Shown here one piece after another: positions 9,608 through 19,589 of a DNA stretch of 64,000 nt. This DNA is from Rudanella lutea DSM 19387 (GTDB lineage Bacteria > Bacteroidota > Bacteroidia > Cytophagales > Spirosomataceae). The stretch is taken from NCBI RefSeq assembly GCF_000383955.1, contig NZ_KB913013.1, forward strand, positions 1,518,277 to 1,582,276, in the 5' to 3' direction. Within the stretch, counting starts at the first letter, position 1; the number at the start of each line of letters is the position of its first letter. Below the pieces are notes generated by a model. The model made no database searches, was not told where the DNA came from, and saw nothing but the letters and a program-made list of their open reading frames with translations. The position numbers and the translations under genes are program-made.

Positions 9608-9724
9608 AGGCTGGCGCATAGCCCTTCAACTTCGCTCAGGGTGACGGTACAATAGACTCGGCTCAGTGTAATTGACTCAAATTCTGGGTCACCCTGAGCT
9701 TGTCGAAGGGCTATGCGTCAGCCT
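9608..9724. repeat. Long near-perfect inverted repeat (GC-richer intergenic palindrome)
   Basis: Arms 9608-9645 and 9688-9724 are near-perfect reverse complements (core CATAGCCCTTC and GCTCAGGGTGAC), separated by about 42 bp. The sequence type, CCCTTCGACAAGCTCAGGGTGAC, is familiar as a dispersed intergenic repeat in many genomes. It lies between the sulfatase stop and the GH28 start and could fold in the transcript, acting as a processing or attenuation element. Confidence 0.8.
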
Positions 9725-9761
9725 GCGTGTTGTAATCTATTGTCTATCTCGTAGCTCACAA

Positions 9762-11342
9762 TTACTCACTCTTCCCACCGGTTCTCTCCCGCACGCCGAC
9801 CTGCTGCGCCCAGCGGTCGTACTCGGCCCGGAGTTCGGCCACCCGCTGCGGTTGTGTCTGGGCCAGGTTGTTCATCTCGCAGGGGTCGGTTTTCAGGTTA
9901 TAGAGCTCCCAATCGGCGTCTTCGGTATCTTTTTCCAGCTTCCAGTCGGCCTTCCGAATGGCTTTGTTGCCTTCGTGCTCCCAGCAATAGGTGCGGGGCG
10001 TGGCTTTGGTCTTGCCCCAGAGGTACGACAGGCTTTTTCCGGGCAGGTCGTTTGCGGGCAGTCCAGCCAGTTCAAGTCCTGTAGGTACCAGGTCCATGAT
10101 GTGCCCCACGCCCTCCACATAGCCCGACTGTGGGCGAATGCCACGCGGCCATTGCATGATGCAGGGCGTAATCATACCCCCTTCGTGCAGGAAGCGCTTG
10201 TACTTACGGAAAGGCGTGTTGGAGACATTGGCCCAGGGCGTGTCGTAGGTAACGTAAGAGCCTTTTTCGCCAATTTTTTTGGTCGGGTCGTTGAGCTTAC
10301 GGCTTTCCATATTCTCGTTCGAGCTGCCGTTGTCCGACATGAACACGATGAGCGTGTTATCGTATTGCCCGTTGGCTTTGAGGGTGTTAATTAGCTTGCC
10401 AATATTCTGGTCCATCCGGTCGATCATGGCGGCATACACGGCCATTTTTCGAATCCACTGCGCTTTGTCGGTGGCCGTATTCCAGTCGGGAATGTCGGCC
10501 GGGCGGGGCGTAAGCGGGTAACGTTTATCGGCGTAGCCCAGCTTTTGCATCCGCTGGTAACGTTTGGCACGGGTCACGTCCCAACCCTGCGCGTACAGCT
10601 TCTCGTATTTGGCAATGTCCGACTCGTAGGCATGCAGCGGGAAGTGCGGGGCCGTATAGGCCAGATACATGAAAAAAGGCTTGTCGGCGCGCTGCTGCTT
10701 TTGTTCGTTCAGATACCGAATAGCGTAGTCGGTAAAAGCGTCGGTCATGTAGAAACCATCGGTAGGCGGGGTAAACTCCCTGTCGTCTTCCACAATAAAC
10801 CGTTTCCCTTTCTCGGCCGGAATGACCTCGTAATAGCTCGACGCGCCCGAAATCAGGCCAAAATAGTGATCGAAGCCGCGTTTCAGGGGCCAATGCTGCC
10901 GCCGTTCGCCCACATGCCATTTGCCCAACATGAAGGTGCTGTAGCCCGCCGGTTTCAGTCGCTCGGCGAGGGTCGGGTAGCGGTCGTCCAGAAAGCCCTG
11001 ATAGCTGCCCGGCTGAATGGCGGCATTAGGCATGGTCACCATCAGCCCCATCCCAACAGTATGCGGATATTGCCCTGTCAGCAGGGAGGCCCGGGTAGGG
11101 CAGCAGCGGGCGTTGTTGTAAAAGCTCCGCAGTTTGATGCCGTTGGCCGCCAACTGATCCAAATTGGGTGTGCTGACCTCGCCCCCGTAGCAGCCAATGT
11201 CCGAATAGCCCATATCATCGGCCAGAATGTAGATGATATTTGGGCGTTGGTCGGGGGCTTTGGGGGTTTGGAGCGCGAGGAAGCTACTCAGTGCTATAGC
11301 GCTGAGGAGGAGCGAGAATAGTTGGGTAGGGCAGTATTTCAT
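9762..11342 (-). CDS. Secreted family S1 (arylsulfatase-type) sulfatase
   Basis: A 526-residue sulfatase when started at 11342, where MKYCPTQLFSLLL begins a signal peptide. An upstream ATG at 11366 would add eight charged residues before it. The formylglycine signature is RCCPTRASLLTGQ, with the first cysteine (about residue 80) as the modified one. Metal ligands appear as LADDMGYSD near residue 42 and MSDNGSS further on. The C-terminal subdomain carries the usual DPCEMNNLA. It needs a formylglycine-generating or anSME enzyme encoded elsewhere. Its presence indicates that the target glycan is sulfated or that the locus serves several glycans. Confidence 0.93.
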   Translation of the reverse strand: MKYCPTQLFSLLLSAIALSSFLALQTPKAPDQRPNIIYILADDMGYSDIGCYGGEVSTPNLDQLAANGIKLRSFYNNARCCPTRASLLTGQYPHTVGMGLMVTMPNAAIQPGSYQGFLDDRYPTLAERLKPAGYSTFMLGKWHVGERRQHWPLKRGFDHYFGLISGASSYYEVIPAEKGKRFIVEDDREFTPPTDGFYMTDAFTDYAIRYLNEQKQQRADKPFFMYLAYTAPHFPLHAYESDIAKYEKLYAQGWDVTRAKRYQRMQKLGYADKRYPLTPRPADIPDWNTATDKAQWIRKMAVYAAMIDRMDQNIGKLINTLKANGQYDNTLIVFMSDNGSSNENMESRKLNDPTKKIGEKGSYVTYDTPWANVSNTPFRKYKRFLHEGGMITPCIMQWPRGIRPQSGYVEGVGHIMDLVPTGLELAGLPANDLPGKSLSYLWGKTKATPRTYCWEHEGNKAIRKADWKLEKDTEDADWELYNLKTDPCEMNNLAQTQPQRVAELRAEYDRWAQQVGVRERTGGKSE

Positions 11343-11384
11343 ATTGTTTTTGCTTTTCGATCTCACCGGCAGCGGCCGGAGAGG

Positions 11385-13718
11385 TTAATTCCCCCACGCC
11401 TTATTCGGCTTTGCCCCCATCTGGAGTTGCAGCGTGCCGCCGTTGACCACCGTTTCGTGTAACACCCAGGGGCTGTTGAGCGGTTTGCCGTTTAGCTGGG
11501 CCGACTGGATATACAGGTTCTGGGCGGAGTTATTTTTCGCTTCAATCACAAACTGTTTCCCCTTGTAATATTTTGGGTTGAGCTTGAAGGTGATTTTGTT
11601 GAAGATCGGGCTGCTCAACTCGTAAAACGGTTCCGGCGAGGTGCCGCCATTGGTCGAGAAAATACCCGTTTTGAGCAATACCGACAGACTGCCCATCAGC
11701 CCCTGATCTTCGTCGCCACTGTAGCCTGCGTCGGGCGAGATACCGCTGTACACTTTCTCGATCACCTGCCGCGTCCAATATTGGGTGAGCCAGGGAGCCC
11801 CGGCGTAGTTGAAGAGGTGGGCCGTCTGGATGCTCGGCTGATTGCCGTAGTTGAGAAACACCCGGCGGTATTGCTCCAAAGTCTCTTTATCGTGCGATTT
11901 GCCCGAGACAAAATCATGCTGCTCCGCTTTCTCAAACGAGCTGTTGAGTTTGGTGACGAAGGCCTCTTTACCGCCCATCAGGTTAATCAGACCCGGCACA
12001 TCGTGGGGCACAAACCAAGTGTACTGAGCCGCGTTACCTTCTTCCCAGCCGTTGTCGTAGCGCAGAATATCCACGGGCTCGGCCCATTTGCCGTCGAGGG
12101 TGCGGTTCCACATCCAGCCCAGTTCGGGGTTCCAGATGTTTTTGTAGTTCTGCGACCGCTTCATAAACAGTTCATAATCGGCGGTCTTGCCCAGCGCTTT
12201 GGCCATTTGCGCCAGCGTGTAATCCTGATAGGCGTATTCGAGTGTTTGGGTAGAGCCGTCCTGATGGAAGCCGTAGCGGATGTTGGTCAGCGGATGCGGC
12301 ACGTACCCCCGCTCGATGTAGTATTCTACACCGCCCCCTTTGAACGTGTTGTGCTCGTAACCCGCCTTGCTCATCATGCCGCCGGGAAAGTGGTTTTTGC
12401 GCAGGCCCTCGTAGGCTTTTTCGATGTCGAAACCCCGGATGCCTTTCAGGTAGGCGCTCACGATGAAGGGCGTGGTCGCGGCCCCGGTCATCACGTAGGT
12501 GTAGTTGCCGCCCGCCGGTCCGCGCGGAATCAGCCCGCCATCCTGGTACATCATCACCATCGAATTAACAAACGACTCCGTCACCTCGGGGTACACCAGA
12601 TGCCAGAGCGTGTTGAGGGTCCACTGCGCTCCCCAGAACGAGTCGGAATTGTGGTGATTGAATTTGGGCTTGCCGTTGGCATCGAGCGGAATCTGGCGGA
12701 TTCGGCGTTCGGGACCGGTCATGTCGGAGTATTGGCCGTTGACGTCCGAAATAATCCGGCGACCTTGCAGGGCGTGCCAGAGATCGGTGTAAAAGCGGCT
12801 GCGGACAGTATCGGAGCCACCTTCCACTTCAATGCGGCTCAGCCAGTTGTTCCAGTCGGTGCGGCTGTCCTGCACCGTTTTTTCAAAATCCCAGTGGGCC
12901 AGTTCGGCGTTCAGGTTCAGCCGGGCCTGGGCTTCGCTCACGTACGAAATGGCGACTTTCATTTTCCGAACCTCGCCCGCTTTGGTCTTAAAGCTCACGT
13001 ACGCGCCGATACGCTCACCCTCGATCTGATCGTTTATCGTTTCGAGTTTGCCTTTGCGCCAGCCCTTGAAGGAGTCGAACGGCTTGTCGAACACGGCCAC
13101 GAAATAAACGGGCAGGATTTTAGGTCGGCGGATGGTCGGGGCCATAATGGCGTAGCCCTCAATCTCCCGGTTGCTCACCTTTTTGACGAAGCCTTTCTGC
13201 GTGTCTGAGGGACCGAGGAAGGTTGAGAAATCGAACAGGATATGGCTTTGGTCGGATGCCGGGAAGGTGTATTTGTGAAAGCCGACGCGGGTGGTAGAAG
13301 TGAGCTCGGCAGTGATATTGTAAGCATCCAGCACTACTTTATGGTAGCCCGCTTTCATGACCTCTTTCCCGTGCGAAAACTTCGAGCCGTATTGGTCGGC
13401 ACCCAGATGCCCTTTGAACGCGCCAGTGGTGGGCAGTACGGGTACCCCCGACAACTGCCAGCCGTGTACGTGGCTGAAACACTTGATGCTGTCCTGATGG
13501 TAGCGGTAGCCCGCGCCCCAGTCGGCGTTCACGGCGTTATCGGGGCTGAGGTTGACCATGCCAAACGGGCGACTCGCCGAGTTGAAAAAGAACCAGCGCG
13601 AGTTTGCCGCATCGACAATCGGGTTCACCAGATCGACGGGCTGTTTTTGGGCTAGCAGGGGTTGGTGGGTCAGCAGGCCCAGGGTTAAGAGGGTTGTAAG
13701 TATGTGCTTGGTGTTCAT
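11385..13718 (-). CDS. GH92 family alpha-mannosidase
   Basis: A 777-residue secreted enzyme with a signal peptide (MNTKHILTTLLTLG, ending LLAQ). The start at 13718 leaves a 7-bp gap to the upstream GH95 gene, whereas the ATG at 13739 would overlap it. Family hallmarks include the early SRPFGMVNLSPDN, a central EGNAAQYTWFVPHDVPGL and a late SGDEDQGLMG, which carry calcium and general acid/base residues in GH92. These enzymes are exo-acting calcium-dependent alpha-mannosidases, usually alpha-1,2 or alpha-1,3. The linkage here cannot be told. Confidence 0.93.
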   Translation of the reverse strand: MNTKHILTTLLTLGLLTHQPLLAQKQPVDLVNPIVDAANSRWFFFNSASRPFGMVNLSPDNAVNADWGAGYRYHQDSIKCFSHVHGWQLSGVPVLPTTGAFKGHLGADQYGSKFSHGKEVMKAGYHKVVLDAYNITAELTSTTRVGFHKYTFPASDQSHILFDFSTFLGPSDTQKGFVKKVSNREIEGYAIMAPTIRRPKILPVYFVAVFDKPFDSFKGWRKGKLETINDQIEGERIGAYVSFKTKAGEVRKMKVAISYVSEAQARLNLNAELAHWDFEKTVQDSRTDWNNWLSRIEVEGGSDTVRSRFYTDLWHALQGRRIISDVNGQYSDMTGPERRIRQIPLDANGKPKFNHHNSDSFWGAQWTLNTLWHLVYPEVTESFVNSMVMMYQDGGLIPRGPAGGNYTYVMTGAATTPFIVSAYLKGIRGFDIEKAYEGLRKNHFPGGMMSKAGYEHNTFKGGGVEYYIERGYVPHPLTNIRYGFHQDGSTQTLEYAYQDYTLAQMAKALGKTADYELFMKRSQNYKNIWNPELGWMWNRTLDGKWAEPVDILRYDNGWEEGNAAQYTWFVPHDVPGLINLMGGKEAFVTKLNSSFEKAEQHDFVSGKSHDKETLEQYRRVFLNYGNQPSIQTAHLFNYAGAPWLTQYWTRQVIEKVYSGISPDAGYSGDEDQGLMGSLSVLLKTGIFSTNGGTSPEPFYELSSPIFNKITFKLNPKYYKGKQFVIEAKNNSAQNLYIQSAQLNGKPLNSPWVLHETVVNGGTLQLQMGAKPNKAWGN

Positions 13719-13725
13719 GCGTACA

Positions 13726-16338
13726 CTATCGAATCTCATAAACTTTTCCTTTTTCCAGTTTCACCTCCATCGTAAAACCCTTTGGTGCAGGTATTTCACC
13801 GACCACCGAAGGATCTTTAATGAGGGGTTTTCCGGCCTCCACAAAGCGTAGAAGCGGATTGGGGGTTGCCGCATCGCTCAGGGCGGCCGGGGTAATGGTC
13901 GTCCGGTCGCTGGTGCGGAGCCGGAACAGGCCGCCTAGGGTCGGGCGAATTACGGCTTTGGTCAGTTTGCCCGCCTTCCATTCCATATCCACAATGAGCC
14001 CCCCACGAGTTTTTAACCCCTTCACCCGGCCCGTATGCCAGGCTTGGGGCAGGGCGGGCAGCAGGTGAATCTCACCCGCGTGGCTTTGTACCAGCATTTC
14101 GGCAATGCCCGCCGTGGCGCCAAAATTACCGTCGATCTGAAACGGCGGGTGGGCGCAAAACAGGTTGGGGTAGGTGCCCCCGCCCGACATGTGCGCCTGC
14201 TCGGTGGTGATCAGCTTAAACAGATTGGTGAGCAGTTTCAGCGCGTGGTCACCGTCGAACAGCCGGGCCCAGACGTTCACTTTCCAACCCATCGACCAGC
14301 CGGTAGCGCCATCGCCCCGGCGCTCCATCACCCGGCGGGCGGCCGAGGCCAGTTCGGGCGTGGTTTGGGCGTTGATCTGGTTGCTGGGATGCATGGCGTA
14401 GAGGTGCGAAAAATGGCGGTGCTGCACGTCGGCATCCTCAAAATCCTCCTGCCACTCCTGCAACTGACCGTATTTGCCGATCTGGTAGGGCAAGAGTTTC
14501 GCCAGATTTTGTTTGACGGAGGTCGTAAACTCATCATTAACGCCCAGCAAATCGCAGGCTTCTACGTAGCGCGCAAACGACTCGCGGACAATAGCCATGT
14601 CCATCGTCGGGCCGGGGCTGAAAGTGGCCTGTTTCTGGCCGTCGTACAGAAAATTCTGCTCCGGCGAGTGGCCCACGGGCGTTACCAGATAGCCCTGCGC
14701 GTTGGGCACCAGCCAGCCCTGATAAAACTGAACGGCCCCCTTCAGCAAGGGGAAAACCTCGTTTTTCAGAAAGGTCTTGTCGCCCGTAAACAGGTAGCGA
14801 TCCCAGAAATGACTGGTCAGCCAGCCGGCCGCCATGGGCCAGAACGAGCAGTTGCAGTTGTCGATGGGTTCGGCATGTCGCCAGATGTCGGTGTTGTGGT
14901 GGGCCACCCAGCCGTCGTTGCCGTACACGTTGCGGGCGGTTTCGCGGCCGTTGATGGCCAGTTCCTTGATCGCTTTAAAGAACGGCTCCTGACACTCCGA
15001 CAGATTGGTCAGTTCGGCGGGCCAGTAGTTCATCTGGGCGTTGATGTTGATGGTGTAGGCCCCGTTCCAGGGCGGGGTCATCTGATCGTTCCAGATGCCT
15101 TGCAGGTTGAGCGGCTGACCGCCCGGCCGGGAACCCGCAATCATCAAATAACGGCCGTAGTGGAAATACAGGGCGGTAAAAGCCGGGTCTTTGCCGTTGG
15201 CAAACAGGGCCACGCGCCGGTCGGTGGGGAGGCCGGACTGCTCGGTTTCGGCGGCTACTTCCAGCTCCACCCGGTCGAACAGTTTTTTGTAATCGCTTAG
15301 GTGTGCCCGGTACAAATCGGCGTAGGTTTTACGAGCGAGGGCGCTAAAGCGTTTGTCCAGAATCGGTTTAGGGTCGAGGCCCTCGTAGGCCGGGCTTTTG
15401 TCGAAACCGTTGAAACTGGTAGCGGCCGACACCAGAAAGACCACTTCCGAAGCCCCCCGAACGGTAATGGCGTCGCCGGTTGGGGTAACCTGCCCGCCGG
15501 TATTCAGCACCTTCACCCGCGTTTCGAAACGCATACCGAGCCCGCCGATCTGCTTGTCGTACAGGAAGTTTTGAGCACCGGGCTTACGTTGACCGTTTTT
15601 CTCGTACACCTCAGGGTATTTGTAGGTATCGCCCAACTTCTCGACCTGCTCAAACGAGCGCCGAAGCCCGAAACCAGGCACCTGCCCCTGCATAGTGAGC
15701 GTGTTGCCCTGCGCCCGGTAGCGAGCCGTGGGCTGATGGGGCGTCGACAGATAAAGTTTGCCGTTTATTTTGTCCGGCCCGGTCGCCGTCATTTTCACCA
15801 CGATTACCTGATCGGGGTAGCTGGCAAAACAGGTGCGGGTGTAGGTGGTGGTGCCCGCCCGGTAGGTCGTGGTTGTGGTAGCTGTTTTCAGGTCAAGCTG
15901 GCGTCTGTAGCCGGTGACGCCGGTTTTTGGCGCGTCGGCCTCGAACCAGAAATCGCCCATGGGCTGGTAAAGCTGATGGTTCCGGCCGAGCCATTCTTTG
16001 GCAATAATCGCCTGAGCCTCGCCGTACTGCCCAGCGGCCAGTAGTTCGCCCACCCGCTTAAATTCCTTGCGGACGTTGACCGATTTGTAGGTGCCCGTAG
16101 GGTCGCCGGTGTAGAGGGTGCCCTCGTTGAGTTGCAGGTGTTCTTTGAGCGGATCGCCGAAGACCATCGCGCCCATATAGCCATTGCCCAGCGGCAGAGC
16201 CTCGTGCCAGGCTTTGGCCGGTTTGTCGTACCAGAGCGTGTGAGAGGGCTTTTGGGCAAAGGCAAATCCGCAGCCGGCCAGTGTGCTCAGAAGCACAACG
16301 GCTAACAGTCTAAGGTTATGTGGTTGTATAAAGGTCAT
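13726..16338 (-). CDS. GH95 family alpha-L-fucosidase / alpha-L-galactosidase
   Basis: An 870-residue secreted enzyme. The N-terminus has a hydrophobic export signal with a possible lipobox (LAGC), so it may be a lipoprotein. Family motifs are [17 protein letters not shown] near the N-terminus, [18 protein letters not shown] in the (alpha/alpha)6 barrel and [16 protein letters not shown] near the end, where the catalytic Asn and Asp residues of GH95 lie. GH95 inverting enzymes act on alpha-1,2-linked L-fucose or on L-galactose of plant glycans. The gene is tightly linked to GH92 downstream. Confidence 0.94.
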   Translation of the reverse strand: MTFIQPHNLRLLAVVLLSTLAGCGFAFAQKPSHTLWYDKPAKAWHEALPLGNGYMGAMVFGDPLKEHLQLNEGTLYTGDPTGTYKSVNVRKEFKRVGELLAAGQYGEAQAIIAKEWLGRNHQLYQPMGDFWFEADAPKTGVTGYRRQLDLKTATTTTTYRAGTTTYTRTCFASYPDQVIVVKMTATGPDKINGKLYLSTPHQPTARYRAQGNTLTMQGQVPGFGLRRSFEQVEKLGDTYKYPEVYEKNGQRKPGAQNFLYDKQIGGLGMRFETRVKVLNTGGQVTPTGDAITVRGASEVVFLVSAATSFNGFDKSPAYEGLDPKPILDKRFSALARKTYADLYRAHLSDYKKLFDRVELEVAAETEQSGLPTDRRVALFANGKDPAFTALYFHYGRYLMIAGSRPGGQPLNLQGIWNDQMTPPWNGAYTININAQMNYWPAELTNLSECQEPFFKAIKELAINGRETARNVYGNDGWVAHHNTDIWRHAEPIDNCNCSFWPMAAGWLTSHFWDRYLFTGDKTFLKNEVFPLLKGAVQFYQGWLVPNAQGYLVTPVGHSPEQNFLYDGQKQATFSPGPTMDMAIVRESFARYVEACDLLGVNDEFTTSVKQNLAKLLPYQIGKYGQLQEWQEDFEDADVQHRHFSHLYAMHPSNQINAQTTPELASAARRVMERRGDGATGWSMGWKVNVWARLFDGDHALKLLTNLFKLITTEQAHMSGGGTYPNLFCAHPPFQIDGNFGATAGIAEMLVQSHAGEIHLLPALPQAWHTGRVKGLKTRGGLIVDMEWKAGKLTKAVIRPTLGGLFRLRTSDRTTITPAALSDAATPNPLLRFVEAGKPLIKDPSVVGEIPAPKGFTMEVKLEKGKVYEIR

Positions 16339-16374
16339 TCGTTTCTTGGTTGATTAGCGTGAGCCGAGTACAGG

Positions 16375-18072
16375 TCAACCCAACTCCAACCTATGGCGGA
16401 AAGGCGTGTAGCCGGTCAGGTATACCGTGGGGGCATCCATGGCGGGTAAGGCCCCGCGCAGTTGCACGCCCTTGTGCTCGGCCCGGCCGGGGCCAAACCG
16501 GACCACATCGGTGCCTACCGTGTAGGTGCCCGACTCTCCGGCGAGCAAATAAGCCTTGTCTTTTTTCGGGTGGGCCGTTACGCCCGCCAGCGTGCCGCCG
16601 GGCCGGAAAATCAGCTCCAGCGCGACCGGAACGCCATCGGTGCCCGCAATGTCGAGGTCGATGCGGAGGCCGTTACCGGTTTCGGTGACCGTTACGGTAT
16701 AGGTCAGCTTCTGAATCTCACTCTGCGGACGGGCCGTTCGGGGCATTTTATCCCAGTCGCCCTCGGGGTCGATTTTATCGGTGGCAATGGGCTGGTAATA
16801 CGGCCCCTCCAGCGACTGCCGCATCACCCAGCTATCGCCCTGCTGCTCAATTTTAGTCGTCTGAAACTGCCCCTTGCCGAAGAACGAAGCCGCCACGCGC
16901 ATCCCCTGCAAGACCGCGTTACCCTTGTGGAAGGTAAGCCAGGTTGCGTTGTTCGACAGCAGGGTACTGTCCCAGTTGCCGCGCCGGATACGCACCACAC
17001 CGGAGTACGGGAAGGCTTTGGCGTAGTTGGTAGGTAAGGGTTTGCTACCGGGTAACTCGCGCCAGAGCGTGGGGTCTTCCAGAAAATAATCCAGATAACC
17101 GGCCAACTGCTCTTTGGGACAGGTCTGCTCAATCAGGCGGCACAGGGCGGCCATCTCACCGTTGTTGTCCTGTAGGGCCATAAACCGGTAACAGTAGTAG
17201 TACCGCGACATATTGCCCACCGTGCCCTTGTCCTGCCGGTTGGAGGCTTCGGTAACCACCTCGCCGTTTGGGTGCACGTAGTAGAGCGTCATCAGCAGGT
17301 TGCGCCGAACGGGCTCCAGCAAATCCGGTCGTTTGAGGCCACGCGCCATGATAATCAGCGAGCGGTCCACAATGGGCGAATAGCTGTTGGTGCTTTTCTC
17401 GTTGAACTGCCCGTCGGGGTCGATGTCGATATGCTCGGCCAGCCATTGGTCGATGCGCCGGATGTAGCGCGGGTCGGGGAACAGCTCGTTCAGTTTGGTC
17501 AGCGCGGCCGACACCACCCAGCGGTGATTGGGCGTATGAATACCACCGACTACGAGGGATTCACCCGCATTTTTCAGGAAGGTCCTGAGCAAATCCAGCG
17601 CTTTTTCGGTGCCTTTAGCCTTCGAGTCGAGCAGGAAGCGGTAAGCCGGAATGATATTTTCCAGCACAAAAGCCGTGTCAGGCGTGGAGTGGAAATTGGT
17701 TTCGAGCAGGTCGATGGTGCCGTCGGGATGCTGAAACCGGAGCATAGCCTGGGCAGCCGCTTCAATGTCGGGCAGCAGGTTTTTCGCCTGGTAGTAGGCC
17801 GATTCGGGCGTGCCGAACAGCATACAGGATTTCATCAGATACCCGCTCGTGGAGTGCGGGTTGGGCATTTCCATATCGTTCAGGTAGCCGCCGGCGTACG
17901 GGCCGGTGGTCACTTTCAGGGGCGCGTAATTCGGAAAGCCCTTGTCGTTGATCTTAATCCAGTCGAGCAGCCAGGCGGGTTTGGCGGGGGCCGTGGTAAA
18001 GCGGGCAAAACCCTGCATGGGCAGCAGACTAATCGTGGTAGCGGTGAGGTTTACAAAGGTTCGGCGATTCAT
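16375..18072 (-). CDS. Secreted protein of unknown function with Tat-like signal, probable alpha/alpha-toroid enzyme
   Basis: A 565-residue protein that I cannot place in a named family. It starts MNRRTFVNLTATTISLLP, a Tat-like twin-arginine signal as found in many Bacteroidota PUL enzymes. The body is rich in helices and aromatic residues (LMTLYYVHPNGEVVTEASNR, MSRYYYCYRFMAL), followed by a beta-rich C-terminal part with LELIFRPGGTLAG, which resembles the toroid-plus-sandwich layout of lyases and GH88/105-type enzymes. It overlaps the DUF1080 gene by 4 bp (ATGA). A glycan lyase or hydrolase role is inferred from this layout and the neighbours only. Confidence 0.6.
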   Translation of the reverse strand: MNRRTFVNLTATTISLLPMQGFARFTTAPAKPAWLLDWIKINDKGFPNYAPLKVTTGPYAGGYLNDMEMPNPHSTSGYLMKSCMLFGTPESAYYQAKNLLPDIEAAAQAMLRFQHPDGTIDLLETNFHSTPDTAFVLENIIPAYRFLLDSKAKGTEKALDLLRTFLKNAGESLVVGGIHTPNHRWVVSAALTKLNELFPDPRYIRRIDQWLAEHIDIDPDGQFNEKSTNSYSPIVDRSLIIMARGLKRPDLLEPVRRNLLMTLYYVHPNGEVVTEASNRQDKGTVGNMSRYYYCYRFMALQDNNGEMAALCRLIEQTCPKEQLAGYLDYFLEDPTLWRELPGSKPLPTNYAKAFPYSGVVRIRRGNWDSTLLSNNATWLTFHKGNAVLQGMRVAASFFGKGQFQTTKIEQQGDSWVMRQSLEGPYYQPIATDKIDPEGDWDKMPRTARPQSEIQKLTYTVTVTETGNGLRIDLDIAGTDGVPVALELIFRPGGTLAGVTAHPKKDKAYLLAGESGTYTVGTDVVRFGPGRAEHKGVQLRGALPAMDAPTVYLTGYTPFRHRLELG

Positions 18073-19439
18073 AACGTTCTGATTTTTATGCTTCTGAAAT
18101 GCACCTCATCGCCGTGGTCCTGAAACAGGATATGCCCGGTCGGGGCCTGCGCGAAGTTGGGGTAGGTGCTGTACTTGCTCTTGGCGACGAGGTTGCGGAA
18201 GATCTGCGAATGGCGGTCGTATTCCACCATTTTGAGGTTGTTGAGCCAGTGCTCCACCTGCCCGTTTTTCGACACAATTCGGAGTTTGTTCCATTTGCCG
18301 GGCGGCATCATGCGTTTGTCGGTGCCTCCTTCCGAGAGGTTTTCGGCGGTAATCAGGTCGTAGAGAGAGCCGGTGGTGCGGTTGCCGTTGACGCCCGCTT
18401 TGGCGTCGGGATGCACTTTATCGTCCAGAATTTGAAACTCCGGACCGAGGCCGGTGCCCGCCTTTTTCTTCGGGGCATCCACCACAAAATACTTCACGCC
18501 GGAGTTGCCCCCGGTGGTCAGTTTAAAGTCCAGTTCCAACTCGAAATCACCGAATTCTTCCACCGTTTCAATATCCCCGCCTTTGCGCAGACTGTCTTTT
18601 TTCGAGCCCAGCACTTTCAGCACGCCGTCCTGCATGGCCCAGCCGGCCGCCGGGAAGTTGTCTGCATTGGCCAGCTTCCAGCCTTTGGCCGTTTTACCGT
18701 CCCACAGCAGCCGCCAGCCTTCCTTTTTTTCGCGCTCGGTGAGCTGATTCTGCAAATAACTGACCTCCCGGATAGCCCCGGTGTTTTTCCAGACGGCTTT
18801 GTCGAGGTTATCGGTAGCGATGCGGATGTTGCGCCACTGCACGGTGAGGCCGTTCTGTTTTTCCTGTTTGATCGCGTGCACCTGCAAGGCGATGAAGCCG
18901 CGCGCCGTTTGATTATCCCAGACATCGGCGCAGGGGATCCCGTTGATCCAGGTTTTCAGGTGCGGGCCGATGGCTTCGATATGGTAGCGGTTCCACTGCC
19001 CAGTTTTAAAGGCTTTTTGCCCGGTTGGATTGATCGACAGCGGGTACAGCCAGCCGTTGCGGGCTTCGTCGTAGATACCCCCGCTCCAGGCCCGGCCGCC
19101 GGGGTCAATCTCGACCTGATAGCCGTGCACCCGGCCGTTGTTATAGGCTGGGTCGCTGAGGCTACGAATCTGAATGCCCGAGTTCAGCCCCGGCTCCACT
19201 TTTACGTCCAGTTCGAGCACAAAATCGCCGTAGGTTTCGTCGGTGCACAAGAAGGTGTTTGGTGTGTTGAGCTGCGATACCCCCACAATGGCTTTGTCGA
19301 CTATTTTGTACTCGGCATTGCCGTTTTTTTTAGTCCAGCCGGTGAGGTCTTTCCCGTTGAACAGGTCTTTCCAGCGGGCCTGACCGTAGGTATTGAGTGT
19401 CAGCAGGGTCAGTAACAGAAGGAGGGGGTACTTGGGCAT
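18069..19439 (-). CDS. Tandem DUF1080 protein (3-keto-disaccharide hydrolase-like)
   Basis: A 456-residue secreted protein with a signal peptide ending near TYGQ. It holds two jelly-roll DUF1080 domains: one from about 22 to 210 (WKDLFNGKDLTGW, NSGIQIRSL) and one from about 238 to 455 (WRLLWDGKTAKGW, GGNSGVKYF). This family is named 3-keto-disaccharide hydrolase and includes concanavalin-like proteins that cleave 3-keto-glycosides. Together with the cytochrome c dehydrogenase of this locus it could belong to an oxidise-then-hydrolyse route, which is inference. The stop overlaps the next gene by ATGA. Confidence 0.85.
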   Translation of the reverse strand: MPKYPLLLLLTLLTLNTYGQARWKDLFNGKDLTGWTKKNGNAEYKIVDKAIVGVSQLNTPNTFLCTDETYGDFVLELDVKVEPGLNSGIQIRSLSDPAYNNGRVHGYQVEIDPGGRAWSGGIYDEARNGWLYPLSINPTGQKAFKTGQWNRYHIEAIGPHLKTWINGIPCADVWDNQTARGFIALQVHAIKQEKQNGLTVQWRNIRIATDNLDKAVWKNTGAIREVSYLQNQLTEREKKEGWRLLWDGKTAKGWKLANADNFPAAGWAMQDGVLKVLGSKKDSLRKGGDIETVEEFGDFELELDFKLTTGGNSGVKYFVVDAPKKKAGTGLGPEFQILDDKVHPDAKAGVNGNRTTGSLYDLITAENLSEGGTDKRMMPPGKWNKLRIVSKNGQVEHWLNNLKMVEYDRHSQIFRNLVAKSKYSTYPNFAQAPTGHILFQDHGDEVHFRSIKIRTL

Positions 19440-19514
19440 AGTTGAAACGATTTAGGAAAGCACGGTCAGATCGCGGGCACGTCGAAACCCGGCGGGTACG
19501 TGACCGAATAGTCT

Positions 19515-19557
19515 GGTAAAAAAAGGGGGAAGCTGCTAAGTCCTCCCCCTTTTTACC
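19515..19557 (-). terminator. Terminator-like hairpin between susD and the enzyme genes
   Basis: A G/C stem (GGGGGA with TCCCCC) is extended by A and T runs on both sides, so the hairpin is followed by a U-run when read on the minus strand. It lies 33 bp after the susD stop. It probably ends or attenuates the susCD transcript before the hydrolase genes, a layout often seen where transport proteins are made in excess. Confidence 0.7.
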
Positions 19558-19589
19558 GTAAGATTTTCAGGAATGAGTTAACCGGTCGA

